Shown here: positions 50,096-62,667 of the stretch, one piece after another | Layout of the letters: each line of letters begins with the position of its first letter | How positions within the stretch are numbered: the stretch's first letter is position 1 | Assembly: GCF_963576615.1 (NCBI RefSeq) | Contig: NC_088717.1 | Coordinates: 27,941,213 to 28,005,212 of the forward strand | DNA from: Watersipora subatra | Taxonomy: Eukaryota > Bryozoa > Gymnolaemata > Cheilostomatida > Watersiporidae | Length of the DNA stretch: 64,000 nucleotides | Reading direction: 5' to 3' | Translations under genes and position numbers: made by a program | The notes under the pieces: model-generated | Seen by the model: only the letters and a program-made list of their open reading frames with translations | Databases searched by the model: none | Told to the model about the DNA's origin: nothing

Positions 50096-50862
50096 AATCC
50101 CACGACCAAACACGAGTGAACCGAGTGTTTGGGAACTTTATGATAAACGCATATGTGCACACAACTTCCGAAAATTATCCATCAACACCGTACCCAAACC
50201 CTTGTACCGAATTCTCATCAACAAATTTAACCATTTTTGTATGGAGTCGTTTAAGTATAATAACAATACAAAACACATATAAGCCTATTTAAATATGTTA
50301 CCAAGTCTTTAAAAATCCTCGACAATATCCTAAAACCTACCCATCTGATCGGATAATGTATAATTAGACAGATTAATTTGGCCTAAAATCGCCATTAAAA
50401 CCTGACAAGCCTTTTTTAATCAAAATTAAGACCGGCCAACGAAACGCCAATAAAGCTGTGCGACAGAGAGTAGAACCATTAAGTCGTGCGCATTTCACGA
50501 GAAAAACGTGTACATTTCACCAGTCTATGACATTGTCCAATTGCCGAAGGTTTCTGTAATTAACGTAGAAGTACTGAAAAGTAATCGTTTCTTTTTTGCC
50601 GATTTTAAAGACAACTGACATTTTGGACACTCATAATGAGTACATTGGTATTTCCAACTGACTTCCAAAGCAGTGAAAGTAAAGGGAATGACGATGATAT
50701 TTTTCTAACATTTTTTATAAGATTATTACATTATTTAATTATAAAAATCATTATTAAATTTTATAAGATTAAATTATAAGAATAATCATTCGAATTTACA
50801 AGATCGAAGTATATAGTGATCGATGGCGGGCAATATGTTACTGTTATTATTTTTCTAAAGAT
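50096..50862 (-). mobile_element. Helitron-associated repeat, copy 3 (inverted)
   Basis: Reverse complement matches 18839 back to about 18071 (CCCACGACCAAACA, TGTGCACACAA, GCAATATGTTACTGTTATTA) and the end of the Helitron at 2413-4376. It adjoins the right LTR of the Gypsy relic. Confidence 0.75.
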
Positions 50863-50896
50863 TTTGTTGATGATGCTACGGCTGTGCCCAATATCG

Positions 50897-51632
50897 CGGT
50901 AGCCTTTCCGAAGCGATGGCTAGTGTATATTCGTCGACCTATAAGAGGTAGTATAAGCCAGTTATTATTATGGGAACGCTTCACTATTCAAAACCCCATG
51001 ATTTACAATTTAGCTTTTCAATTCGATCGTTACATTTTTCTGTATCATACTCTAGTATACATATTTACATGTTTATGCTACAATATGATACAGCAACTGG
51101 TTTCTCCAACATGAATATGCTAAAATATGATGCAGTACCTGGTCTCATCAACTTCTGTATGCTAGAATATGATACAGTACCTGGTTTTACTAACATGAAT
51201 ATGCTAGAGTATGATATAGTACCTGGTTTTACCAACGTGAGTATGTTAGAATATGATATATTACCTGGTTTCACCAACATGAGTATGCTAGTGTATGATA
51301 TAGTACCTGGTTTTACCAACATGAGTATGCTAGAATATAATATATTACTTGGTTTTACCAACATGAGTATGTTAGAGTATGATATATTACCCGCTTTTGT
51401 GTAGTTGCATAATTTGTTCACCTCTTCTTTCCGCTCAATTAATAGGGAAGAATCGATGGCGAATGTTATCACGAGTGAGCTTACTTATCGAAGGGAGCCT
51501 TTCCGAAGCGATGGCTAGTATATATTCGTCAACCTATAAGAGGTAGTATAAGTCAGTTATTATGAGAATGCTTTCCTATTCGAAAGCCTTCGATTTACAA
51601 TTCTTCTTTTTAATTCGATCGTTACATTCTTT
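50897..51632. repeat. Direct duplication of about 147 bp flanking a minisatellite
   Basis: 50897-51044 and 51487-51632 share CCTTTCCGAAGCGATGGCTA, AACCTATAAGAGGTAGTATA and TTCGATCGTTACATT. The 42-bp minisatellite lies between them. Confidence 0.85.
51090..51400. repeat. Minisatellite, 42-bp unit, 7-8 copies
   Basis: Units contain TATGATACAGTACCTGGTTT and ACCAACATGAGTATGCTAGA. The period is a multiple of three, so both strands stay open and give repetitive artefact peptides. Confidence 0.93.
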
Positions 51633-51722
51633 TCTATACAGATAGCGAAAGATGTCTAGATGACTAGACGACGTTTCAGTTTTTGGAAATCACTCATGCG
51701 TGTTTGACTTTTTGTGTTACAG

Positions 51723-51902
51723 GTCATTCAAAGGCGGACTGAGGCAAAGATTCATTGTTCGTACATCGCGTCATTTCAGAAGGGCATTCCATCATCTGTA
51801 CGCTGTTCCGATCTAGATTCGAGAGGAGAAGAAACATCCTCAGGGAAGAACTACTTTCCCGATTTTGAGGATACACGCTTCGGAGTCAGCTTCGCTTGTT
51901 AG
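51723..51902 (+). CDS. Candidate terminal exon, unknown protein (59 codons)
   Basis: A pyrimidine-rich acceptor (GACTTTTTGTGTTACAG) precedes an open frame ending at TAG, with balanced composition (VIQRRTEAKIHCSYIASF at the start, YFPDFEDTRFGVSFAC at the end). No upstream exon or polyadenylation signal could be tied to it, and no domain is recognised. Could be chance. Confidence 0.35.
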   Translation, partial: VIQRRTEAKIHCSYIASFQKGIPSSVRCSDLDSRGEETSSGKNYFPDFEDTRFGVSFAC

Positions 51903-51949
51903 AATATTCCATTGTTGTATTTATCTTTTCCCTTCACTATTATAGTTAA

Positions 51950-53650
51950 AAAATTGTTTGCAAGTCGTAACGACGTTATAATGTTGTTGGCGTGTTGTAA
52001 CGAGATTTGCCTTTGTTAGGAGTTACTGACGATCGTAGTTTAAATGTATTTACTTAACCGTTGTAACAACAATTGTGAGCCTCAATATTCGACCTTCTCT
52101 TAGCCCACCTACCGAAAGCTATCATTAGCTAAGTGCAACGAACGAACGCCGTTGTTTTATCATTGTAGCTTATCATAAATGCCAGTGGCTGGCAAGAGCG
52201 TGTATTCCTCAGGCCTACCTGGCCGTGAGTTGGTTAGGAAATAGGCGGCAGCAGAGAAAGCTCTTCAGTTCTCCGGTAACCGGCAGAGTAAATGTGCCGA
52301 CTGGTTTATTAATTGTTTGTCTATTGCGCGATATATCGTCAGGTGATGTTAATCACGAATTAATCCACCTCATCGACGCGGCCCTGTGTAAGTTTTTAAG
52401 GGTTACCGGTTTTTAAGGGTTATATAGGTAAGTATTTGCTGCCATGTACCGAACGTCGAAACGAAATGATCGATGGGTGCTAATGGCTATTAATATGTTG
52501 ACATACACAATAGAGCAAATAAGTAGAATATGAATTACATGGGCGGCGGTAAGTTAATAAATGAATAATTAAAACGCGTACGAACATTAAAATGCAAAAC
52601 TGCCGGTAGCATACATTGTAAATACATATAAATACATTATATTACAATGTGCATTCAAGCGTAGTCTGTACGCATTATCCGTGTAGCGTTGTACGCGTAA
52701 CGTATGCGAGCGTGATCTAAAAGGTCCATCGATGCGTGGTAATCGGTAATTGCGCGTCAAATGAAGTGGATGTTTTTTATGAAGTTTAATCTACGTACTA
52801 TACATCAAATAATAACAATATAATGTCATGGTACGATAAAACATGAATTATTAAAGCGGTGTACGAATAATCAATGGCGAAACCGACGCCGGTCAATCTA
52901 TAAATACATGTACATCGTATCGCGATGCGTATCCGCTCGATTATTAATTGTAAGCTTAGCGAGAACAGAGTTCATGTTTTACATTTAACATCTCGATGGG
53001 AATGTCGGTTTCGAGTGAGGTAACTAAAATGACACCGAATAAATGCATCGGTGAAGGGCATACATCGACTACTCGCGACCCGTTGTAGTAATGTGGCAAA
53101 GGAAAGAAACAGCCCTATTCGTGGGAAAATGAGAATCTGTCAAGCGTATCTAGCTTAAAACCAACACCTGCATTTAGAATATGAAACCGCGGAAAACAAC
53201 AGCTAGATATTTGAGAGTTAGAATGATATCGAGTGTAAGACGAAAAGATGCCATGGTGAAGCCTTAGATCAGACTTCATCGCGACGGCTTTTCATCCTAC
53301 ATCGCCGAATTATTTAGAGATGTCGTTTGTTTTATTTTGCATTAAATCGTTAAATCGTAACATAACGAGATGATGCAAAAAAAAGGTGCGATGAGGGCTC
53401 GTATGGGCAGTAGCGTGGCTATTCGAGGCGCAGAGTCCGAGTTAACGGATGAGATCGTTTATGAAGAAAATATGGTTGTCCGAGCAAAAAAAATCGGAAC
53501 AAATACATTCCAGGGAGTCCGGCGAGTAGCGCTTCGAAACATACCTAAAGCCATAATGACTATCAAATTGACAATGAATTCCATGCGGATGACACACGAT
53601 AGGCAACCCGTCTATGGCCGCCAGTAAAGGAGGAGAGTAGAAAAGCTAAG
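51950..53650. other. CpG-rich stretch, gene content uncertain
   Basis: CpG is visibly more frequent here (GCGTTGTACGCGTAACG, TTGCGCGATATATCGTC) than in the flanks. An 85-codon plus-strand frame at 53370-53627 has no recognised domain. It could be an unmethylated promoter-type island or a young unmethylated insert. Confidence 0.45.
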
Positions 53651-54454
53651 GAAAATAAGGAATGGCGAGTGTTGTAATGCGTTGACAAGTTAGTTTGAGA
53701 TAAAAATTGTGTGAAGGCTAAAAGACATATTTTTAGTTGGTATACAAGTTTGTTGTATAGGCAAAACGTGAGAACCTTTTCAACGAATGAGTTGATGGAA
53801 AATGAGGCTTTTGATGATATACTATACTAAGCAATGGCTTATGGATGACCAAGACTTTGTTTAAGTAGCTAATCGGAGCATTTCTCCATGCTTCCCAGTG
53901 AGAAGCTATTTTACTGTTGATTAGAGTATTATATAAAAGCGCAAGAGTCGTTTCTGGTAAGATTAACGAGGCCTCATAAATAAGTTACAAGGTTTGGCTC
54001 AGTATTTTTTCAATGATTTTATGGGTCTTATAAAAAGTAGTATAAAGCATTCCAGGAGCAGAAAAGCTCGAGCCAAATGATTTTGTAAAACTTTTGAAAT
54101 TGAGAGTTGCTCTCTCATTGCTCCCTCACGGAAGAATGATGATAAAACATGCTATATCTCATGTAGTAAAGGTAGATGGTATCCATACACAAGGTTCAAT
54201 CAAAGTGGCAAATTTATTTGACATTTTATATAAATGTAAGTTTATAACAAATATGCAATAGTACAAAACTGATTTTGCATATTCTCTAAGCAGTAACAAT
54301 GTGGCATAGTATTTTATGAATAATAATGGGCGAGAGCTTGGTGTCAAAAATATCATTTGACAGCAAATGTTTGGGTATACCAAACTATATCAACAAATCG
54401 CAAAAATACTACTATGGAAATCTCATTACAACACTAGAGAATAAATTTAGGCTA

Positions 54455-54720
54455 ATGCTACCACCGTAATAGCAAACAATACTACCACTGTAATAGCACA
54501 CAATATTACCGCTGTAGTTACCACACAATACTACTGCTGTAATTACCACACAAAACTGCCACTGTAATTACTACACAATACTACCACTGTAATTACCACC
54601 TAAAGCTACCACTGTAATTACCACACTTTACCTCCACTGTAATTACAAAACAAGACTACTATGGGAATCCCAAGATTGTTACTACGGGAATACCAAGCAT
54701 TACTACCATGGGAATAGGAG
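54455..54720. repeat. Degenerate tandem repeat, about 24-bp unit
   Basis: Units of the form CTACCACTGTAATTACCACA with many substitutions; decays into ACTACGGGAATACCAAG at the right. Confidence 0.8.
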
Positions 54721-54914
54721 ACATTTTTGAGTAGCAAAGAAGAAAGAAGTAAAGAAAAAATCAGCTTGACAACAAGTTCAACAGTCGGTGCAAAAAGATC
54801 AATTTTAGAAAAAGTGCATTAAATACAAACCTGTCTTAAATATCTGTTTTGAGCAAAAATAAAACATGGACATTTTTTCTATATAAACTGCTAAATATCT
54901 AAATAAAGAGTGTC

Positions 54915-55115
54915 TCAAATCTTAGCTATCGCATCAAGTATAGGGAAGATATGGTTGGCTTTTATACCAGCAGAAGAAAGCTCTGTCATAGTTAACTGCG
55001 CTATACACTCCATATCAGTCCAGTTGTTTTGTTGAAATGTATTCACATATTGAGGCATAGATATCTTCAAGAGCCACGAGGTAACGGCACTGGTCCCTTG
55101 GACATTGTTGATACG
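54915..55115 (-). CDS. SAM-domain terminal exon (66 codons)
   Basis: The exon follows an acceptor (CATTTTACAG) and runs in phase 0 to TGA. The peptide (VTSWLLKISMPQYVNTFQQN, then WTDMECIAQLTMTEL and GIKANHIFPILDAIAKI) has the five-helix pattern of a sterile alpha motif: WL at helix 1, YVNTF at helix 2, L-T-EL-S-AGI, and the final helix after H. SAM domains mediate protein-protein association in signalling and scaffold proteins. Upstream exons should lie to the right on the minus strand, behind the 34-bp array, but none is identified. Which SAM protein it is cannot be said. Confidence 0.75.
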   Translation of the reverse strand, partial: RINNVQGTSAVTSWLLKISMPQYVNTFQQNNWTDMECIAQLTMTELSSAGIKANHIFPILDAIAKI

Positions 55116-55256
55116 CTGTAAAATGACCATTCCTTAAACAGACCTTGGTACTCAGTGTGTGAACAAGGCTGACAAATCAACCTGAACTAATGCAGAGCTT
55201 GCCTAGAAAATATCTTATGATCTTCTGACCAATTACTAGACTACAACATTTATAGG

Positions 55257-55995
55257 AAAGCTTCAACACATATAACTGCACACTTGTAAGACAGCTGTAA
55301 CACATAGAATTACACACTTGTAAGACAGCTGTAACACATACAATTACACACTTGTAAGACAGCTGTACCACATACAATTAGACACTTGCAAGACAGCTGT
55401 AACACATACAATTACACACTTGTAAGACAGCTGTAACACATAGAATTACACACTTGTAAGACGGCTGTAACACATACAATTACAGACTTGTAAGACAGCT
55501 GTAACACATAAAATTACACACTTGTAAGACAGCTGTAAAACATACAATTACACACTTGTAAGACAGCTGTACCACATACAATTAGACACTCGCAAGACAG
55601 CTGTAACACATACAATTACACACTTGTAAGGCAGCTGTAACACATAGAATTACACACTTGTAAGACAGCTGTAACACATACAATTACACACTTGTAAGAC
55701 AGCTGTAACACATACAATTACACACTTGTAAGACAGCTGTAACACATAGAATTACACACTTGTAAGACAGCTGTAACACATACAATTACACACTTGTAAG
55801 ACAGCTGTAACACATACAATTACACACTTGTAAGACAGCTGTAACACATAGAATTACACACTTGTAAGACAGCTGTAACGCATACAATTACACACTTGTA
55901 AGACAGCTGTAACACATAGAATTACACACTTTTAAGACAGCTGTACCACATACAATTACACACTTGTAAGACAGCTGTAAAACATAGAAATACAC
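55257..55995. repeat. Minisatellite, 34-bp unit, about 22 copies
   Basis: Units contain TTACACACTTGTAAGACAGC and TGTAACACATACAA, with a G/C variant (ATAGAA or ATACAA) and blocks that repeat in the same order. Lies in the presumed last intron of the SAM gene. Confidence 0.95.
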
Positions 55996-57490
55996 AGTAC
56001 GCTACACAGGACTTTCATAAGACAGTTTGTAAACATTCAAGGAGTTAAGCTAACTCATCAAAATATTGCTACGGCAATACAGTACAAAAATGTGAAGCAA
56101 CTGTTTCCCATCTAGTAAAATTTAACAAAATATTTTTAAAAATGCATTCTCCTGGGAAGCAACAGCCACATAGAAAGCTGGGGGAAGTGGCTGGTGATGA
56201 AAACCTGTTGCAAAGAAAAGTGCTGGGGAAGGTACCACTACCTTGTAACTTTGTCAGAAAGAAAGATTGACGGTGGGCTACAGACACAGCATAAACCATG
56301 TAACGTGGGTACTGTGAAGCCTATCTATAGTAACAGATCAAACATGCCCACCTAATTGGTTGAAGTATATTGGATCACGAGGACACAATTCCTCAGTATG
56401 AAACTTGCCAGGAATTGAATCTTATGTTAAACTTGAATTAAATGCATATTTAAACGATTGCAGACTAATATTTTACATGAGATAAAAAAGCAGCCAACTT
56501 GGCATTAGCCCAAAATCATTATGGGTCAGGGGGGTATAAAATAGTCTAATAAGTGCTCACCCAATCATGTAACTAACATAGTAGACTAGACCCATTTAAG
56601 TGCTCTTGCATTCGCCTCAAAATACCTTCCATTCAATTATTTCAAATCCAACAGGGTACACGTAAAAAGGGTTATAAACTCATTTGACATTAAACGAAAA
56701 AAGGACCCCCTTCACTCTGTACAATACAAGCTGGTGCACGTTTGATGTATCACAGCTGAAGTTGCTCTCAAAAAAGAATAACTCTAACGGCATATGACTT
56801 GCTTTCTAAAGAAGACTTTCTGCAGAAAATTGAAACGAATCAGAGTGCATCAAGCAAGCTGCTCATAAGTAAGATAAATCAGTGTCTTCAGTGAATACAT
56901 AAGGAAGTTTGAAATAAGATCAATGACAGACTGCAGCAAATGCAAATCTTTCGATAGTGAGGCACTACTAAAGCCTAACCAGCGCTGATTTCCCTTAGAT
57001 ATATGCCTTCTGATATGGAAATCTAACAATAAACTTCATAATAAATGACAATAAAAAGTATAAAAGATTTTCAATTCGCAGAAAATTTCCAGTAACTTAA
57101 CAAAATGGTGAGTTGCTGACTGCAGAAAAACACGAGTATTTTTGTATTTCACTCAAGGTGTTTTTTAATGCTTCAACCTTCATTTTAGATTTTTGGTGCC
57201 ATAGACAACCCTTTGATTATACAGATTTGAATAAAACTAGAACAATATTTTCACTTAGAAGTAGTGTTGAGCATTAAAACTAGCGAACAGAGAATAGAAT
57301 CATCTGACATCTAAAAAGACTGCACCGATATTTTGTTTATCTTACAGCATCCGCTAAACCTGAAGGTGTAAATAGTTGCTGCTGAGCTATTGTGACTCGA
57401 AACCCTTGGTTGCTGAGTGGTACAGCAGAAAAGGCTGTTTAATGTGTTATAACGTGCTCTACATATGCTGAGGATTGTTATTGGGCAAGT
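55996..57490. other. Intergenic or intronic, no exon confirmed
   Basis: Could contain upstream exons of the SAM gene on the minus strand, but the only open frame (56069-56299) has no recognisable domain or clear splice pair. Confidence 0.35.
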
Positions 57491-57496
57491 GAGAAA

Positions 57497-57940
57497 GGAA
57501 CACGCAACAGCTACATGTATAAGCGCAACGCAACAGCTACATACATGTATTTAAGCTACACCTAACAGCTACATGTATAAGTTACACGCAACAGCTACAT
57601 ATATAAGCTACACGCAACAGCTACATGTATAGGCTACATGCAACAGCTACATGTATAAGCTCAACGCAACAGCTACATGTATAAACTACACGCAACAGCT
57701 ACATGTATAAGTTACACGCAACAGTAACATCTATAAGCTACATGCAACAGCTACGTGTATAAGCTACACGCAACAGCTACATGTATAAGCTACACGCAAC
57801 AGCTACATGTATAAGCTACACGCAGCAGCTACATGTATAAGCTACACGCAACCGTTACATGTATAAGCTACACGCAACAGCTACATGTATAAGCTACATG
57901 CAACAGCTACATGTATAAGCTACACGCAACAGCTGCATGA
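57497..57940. repeat. Minisatellite, 26-bp unit, about 17 copies
   Basis: Units AGCTACATGTATAAGCTACA plus CGCAAC with scattered substitutions. Confidence 0.95.
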
Positions 57941-58573
57941 AGTGCGTGTCTTTACCCGAATGACGACGATCTGGGATTATCTTTCTGCTAAAATAAAAAA
58001 GTAGCTTGAAGGAAATGTTACGAATGAGTAAACCAGACTTAAAATGAATTAGACACAAAACACCAGTTAATAGAAGAGGTTTGCATAGACAGACCTCACA
58101 GCCTTTGCACAACATACACTAATTGGGAGTTATTAGCTCCTGCGGAGTGACATGTTCTGAATGTAACAAATGTAACAAAATCAAATATAATAACAATTGG
58201 CCTGATCTCTTTGAATAGTTTTATAATATGTTTCAATCGTCCTTGCTTTTTGTCTGGCAACTATACAGTGTTGAAAAACTTGACCGGATCTTATATCTGC
58301 AACACCTGCAGCAATCTAACTAGGCTGACTAGCTTGATGAACCAAATAGCGACCATGGAAATTACGATCAGTAACATGATTGGTTAGTTACAGACACAGG
58401 AATATTTTTTATGCAATGAAAAATATAGATGACACCGATTCAAATGACCTTACGACCTCCTGTATTTCTGGTAGTCAAGATACAGTAATTGCGTGAAGTT
58501 ACGATACCCGGCAATAGCGCACTACAACAAATTGTGTTACTAAATGTCACTAATGATACTTGTTCTTCAAATA

Positions 58574-58608
58574 ACATGCATGCTAGGCCACAGCCCTAGC
58601 ATGCATGT
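58574..58608. other. Perfect 14-bp stem hairpin
   Basis: ACATGCATGCTAGG, 7-base loop, then CCTAGCATGCATGT. No terminator or RNA gene context is evident. Confidence 0.8.
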
Positions 58609-58895
58609 CTTATGGTTTTTTTCTCTAGAACTTCAAAATCAACTTTGTAGAAATAATTAATAACTGCATCAGACTAATAGTAGTTCCTTGTTTAAAGCAT
58701 TCTTGATATTTCGATGTATGTGACAAAAAGTTGAGCAATTACAATGAAATCTGTACTATTTTGAGACTAAAACTTGCGATTAGCACACTTATCGAGCAAG
58801 CTGTGTCACTGGTCAAAAAGCTTTTCACTTGCGTGAAAAAATAGTTTGGATGCTAATATTAACTAGTTAAGGGTAAAGCCATTTTTGGCCTGATT

Positions 58896-60815
58896 GTGAC
58901 GCGCGGGACATTTGAATGTCTCCTCGCATACTTTACAGCCCAGATGTAAAATTTTGCTGTAATTTTTGCTGTTTTAGGCAGCACTTGACACCAACTACCA
59001 CTGAATGGGATTTCATCCTTGTCGTGCAATGGATTAAAGAACTATTAAATATTAAAGCTGGTGTGACGCGCGGGTCCATAATTTGACATGAAAAACTAAT
59101 GTACAACCAATCGCAAAATCTTCTGAAGTTTTTGACTCATGACATTATTGTTTGACACGCTCATATCTCTACTACCCTCCTACTCATATCTCTACTACCC
59201 TCCTACAACAAATATGTACTGTTTTGTTTTCAGGCCCAAGTTTAATGATTCTGTAAGGTGTGAAAGAAAGCAACCAACTGTGACGCGCGGGACTGTGACG
59301 CGCGGGACAAAAATAACATCATGAAAAATCTAGAATTTTTCTACATTTTGTAGTTGTTAGACAACAAATTGTCACGATTTGAAGTTGCAACATCTACATC
59401 ATACAACATCTACAGATATACATGTGGTAAACCAACTAATAATTTAAAATTAATATATATTATACTTATTTTATTTAAATATGAAACATAAAACGCATAC
59501 AATTCAAAGATTGTCAGACTTACGCAGTAAACCATTTGTTCTTATAATCATTACATTCTGCATTATTATTTCCTCATTTCCTAGTAGAAGTATTTCAGTG
59601 ATCTGATAGTTCCCGCTGGTGCGATAACTGGAAATGCTTTATGAAGAAAGTTCCTCTGGGTGGTTCTTTTGTCGTTGGTGTTTGGCCGTATGAGCTTCTT
59701 GCATGCAGGGTGCATGTACTTTATAGTGTAGCTACTTTCATTGGCTTCCGCTGTGAGAATTTCTCCAATGCTGACTTCAGAGTCATAGGCCAATGCAGCC
59801 AGCATTTGTGGTGAAAACTGTGTTAGTGTTGGTGAAATATCTTTTGTGAGTACCCCTTGATTAGGTTTGCTGCTCTGTGTGTGTGAAATTGGCTGCCAGG
59901 GAGAAGGACACCATTCAATCAGAACAACATCACTATCTTTTCGCTATGTGATGGCACAATTGAATGCCATGAATTATAGTCACCATGGACCAGGGTTCTT
60001 TGCAGATCTGCGCTGTTTTAGTAATCGTATCTTTTGAGATGGAGAATATCTTCATCGGTTTCACTAATTTGGAAGTTATTGTTGTTGCAGCTTCCGCAAA
60101 TGATTTCGCCGAGTTTACGACATTCCTTTTCCGGTACACTGCCATTAGAACCTGTTTGATGCTTTCCCTCAATACCATCTCTTGCATTTTTGCCACGTGA
60201 TGTAGTTTTTGTAACCATACATTAAAAACACACATTTGGTTCAAAGATTACCTCACGATTTGATGGCATCACCCCAAGTGTGTATCAGTAGGGTAATCTT
60301 GACAAACTCCATGTTCTGAGTTACAAAACATAGCAAATTAATTCCAATGTTTCATTTCTCTCAAAGAAACTGGCTTTTTTGACTTGGAACATCAAGCGTT
60401 GCTTTCACATGCAGAGTATCAAAATGAAATCTCAAACAAAGGCAGACATTGTCATATTATTAAAAAATGTTCCGCGTGTCACAAATACTTCCATGTGCCT
60501 ATAAACAGAGCTTGCCATATTTTCAGCGAATTGGTGAGTTTAGCTGAGGCATAGCAGCCCAAAATCAAATTATAAATGAAATTTTTTGCTTCAGATAGCT
60601 TCGGAAGAACAGGTTGCAATTAAATGCATTAAAATTGTGATGCGTCGGACAAACTATTCTTTGCTCGTCTGAATGGTAAGGAAAAATCGCATTTGTTAGG
60701 AAAAAACAGCTTGGCTAAAACACCTACCCTTGTATCGATTATAAAATAAAAGCAAAATTATTTCAGAATGAATGGCAAAGTTTGAGAGAAAATAACCTAT
60801 TGTCCCGCGCGTCAC
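58896..60815. repeat. Dispersed CpG-rich 14-mer GTGACGCGCGGGAC
   Basis: Copies at 58896-58909, 59063-59076 (ends GGGTCC), 59280-59293, 59295-59308 and, inverted, 60802-60815. The inverted copy lies beyond the coding relic at 59581-60244, so the motif may be a terminal or subterminal repeat of one element. Confidence 0.85.
59581..60244 (-). pseudogene. Unidentified decayed coding region
   Basis: The minus strand has overlapping frames that look like pieces of one protein broken by frameshifts: 60218-60018 (SVPEKECRKLGEIICGSC) and 59935-59581 (IEWCPSPWQPISHTQSSKPN, then YTIKYMHPACKKLIRPN). Codon-like composition and the pattern of breaks suggest a dead transposon or retrogene. I do not recognise the family; the right-hand piece resembles the C-terminal part of hypothetical proteins common in invertebrate repeats, but that is an impression only. 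Confidence 0.4.
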
Positions 60816-61071
60816 ACTCGATACCAGAAAAATCTACTTGCATGCCCCATATCATCATGAGAGATTATTTCATTATAAAAATTTTCATGTTTCTGTATGT
60901 CTGAACATGTTTACTCACTAATTGACAGAAAGTTATGATCACAAAAAAATTAGAAACAAAATTGCCTATGTGCGTGACAGTATGCCTGGCCTTGCCCTTT
61001 AGCATTGCAAAAGAAGTGTTGAGGTCAGAAGACACTGTGGAAGGCATTGAACAGCCAGAAAAAGATGAAAA

Positions 61072-61131
61072 AGTTCAAATAAAAGCACCAATCAAAACAC
61101 AAGTTCAAATAAAAGCACCAATCAAAACACA
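61072..61131. repeat. 30-bp exact duplication
   Basis: GTTCAAATAAAAGCACCAAT plus CAAAACACAA occurs twice in tandem. Confidence 0.9.
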
Positions 61132-61229
61132 ACTGGCTAAGCAAACGATGCAAATATTTATGTTTCTGTATGTTATTATTAATATGGTTTGTTTATGTCA
61201 CTTGTTCGAAAATATATATTTGTAGCATT

Positions 61230-62660
61230 TGATAGATTATTATTATACAACTTACAAACTTATGGCATATTATTTATAGCAAATTATGGCATATTATTTG
61301 ATAGCATCATTGAGGTTAGCTAAACTTGGCTTTCGATGTATCAATGCCCATAATTCCTCTTCTATTGCACATAAAAAGCCAGTTTTGGCTGTAAAACTGT
61401 AGAAAACATATCAACGAGTGCAATGAGCGTTATGCAAAATTGTTAAATGTAGTCATATAATAGAAATACTTCTTCAAATTTAAAATTAAATAAAAAATTG
61501 AAAGCTCCAACAAATTGCAACGCAGGCTATAAGATCATGGCTGGTTAATTGCAAGCAATATATATCAACTGATGGAGATATTTCTCAGCTTCCCAATACA
61601 TATTTATTCAAAGATCTACAAGTTTGAAGTAAGTTAACAGATTGCCACATCTAAAGAGGTTAATGTTGCTCCTCCCAAAGGAGAGTGTAAAATATAGGCG
61701 ACATTTGTTTCGCACATAAAAGAGTTAAACTTATCTTCCCAAAATTGAAAAGCTATTTGAAAACTAGCCCATCACCCTCTATTTGCATAACGATAAGGCT
61801 AAGCTGTTCTTATCACGCCCATCACGCCCATCACTCTTATCATATGCTATCCTTTTAGCCATTGCTAAGTGTGCACGTTTGATTATTAAGTAATACAGTG
61901 TGCCCTCAGGTCGCAATGCCCCTGTTATTATATGTTTTCCGCCTTACTATGTTTCCGTCCTCCCGTCCTCCGTTTTCCGTTTTTCCGTCTGAGGACAATT
62001 TTTTTTGACTTTTTTTCGTTATTCGATGTTAACAAAAACTTATTTCGAAATTAAAATTTGGCAGTCAGTGTACTGATAACGACGAAATAACAAAAGTGCT
62101 GATATGCTATTCACCAAAATCCCTCCTCTGAAAGCAATATACGCTATCTCTTATATCGATATCTATAAGCTATATTGTTACCTCTGATAGCAATATAGCT
62201 CGCTATCTCAGTTCAGCGTTACTCGTTATACATTATAGTAAAAACGAATTCTAAAACAGATAAGTGGTAAAAATTTTTAGCCTATGACAAAGTTGAAATT
62301 TAGTTTAGTAAAATACATACTAAAACTTCGCTTTAGGTATGTGTTTAGTAAGCTACGTTCATTGAAGGTAAATTCAATGTTGATGTTATACGTCTGTCTC
62401 GACTCTCGAAGGCAAGTACTTCCCATGGTAAGTACTGCCCGCAGTACACTGTAATGTTACATTTTCTTGCAGATTGATCACAGATCATAACCACTAAATA
62501 AACTAAAGTTACTGTAGGTAACTATAATTACTGAGGTTAACATATTGTTTTGTTACTAATTTTTAATATGTATTATATGTATAAAAATTTTTGATAGTTG
62601 TTACTAGGAAGTGTTTAGTATTTAGTGTTAGTATTAGTGTTTAGCATTAGATAATTACTA
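61230..62660. other. AT-rich intergenic DNA, no feature recognised
   Basis: No supported exon. CCGTTTTCCGT and CCGTCCTCC short repeats at about 61950-61990. Confidence 0.4.
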
Positions 62661-62667
62661 TGAGTTG

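Noticed and set aside
51065..51472. Repetitive ORFs on both strands (144 and 135 codons)
   Set aside because: They come from the 42-bp minisatellite, a multiple of three.
53370..53627. 85-codon plus-strand ORF in the CpG-rich stretch
   Set aside because: Starts with ATG but no domain, homologue or splice signal could be recognised. Noted only within the region entry.
55257..55995. Possible CRISPR array (regular 34-bp period)
   Set aside because: Whole units repeat without unique spacers, and the context is eukaryotic. The same applies to the 22, 36 and 66-bp arrays.
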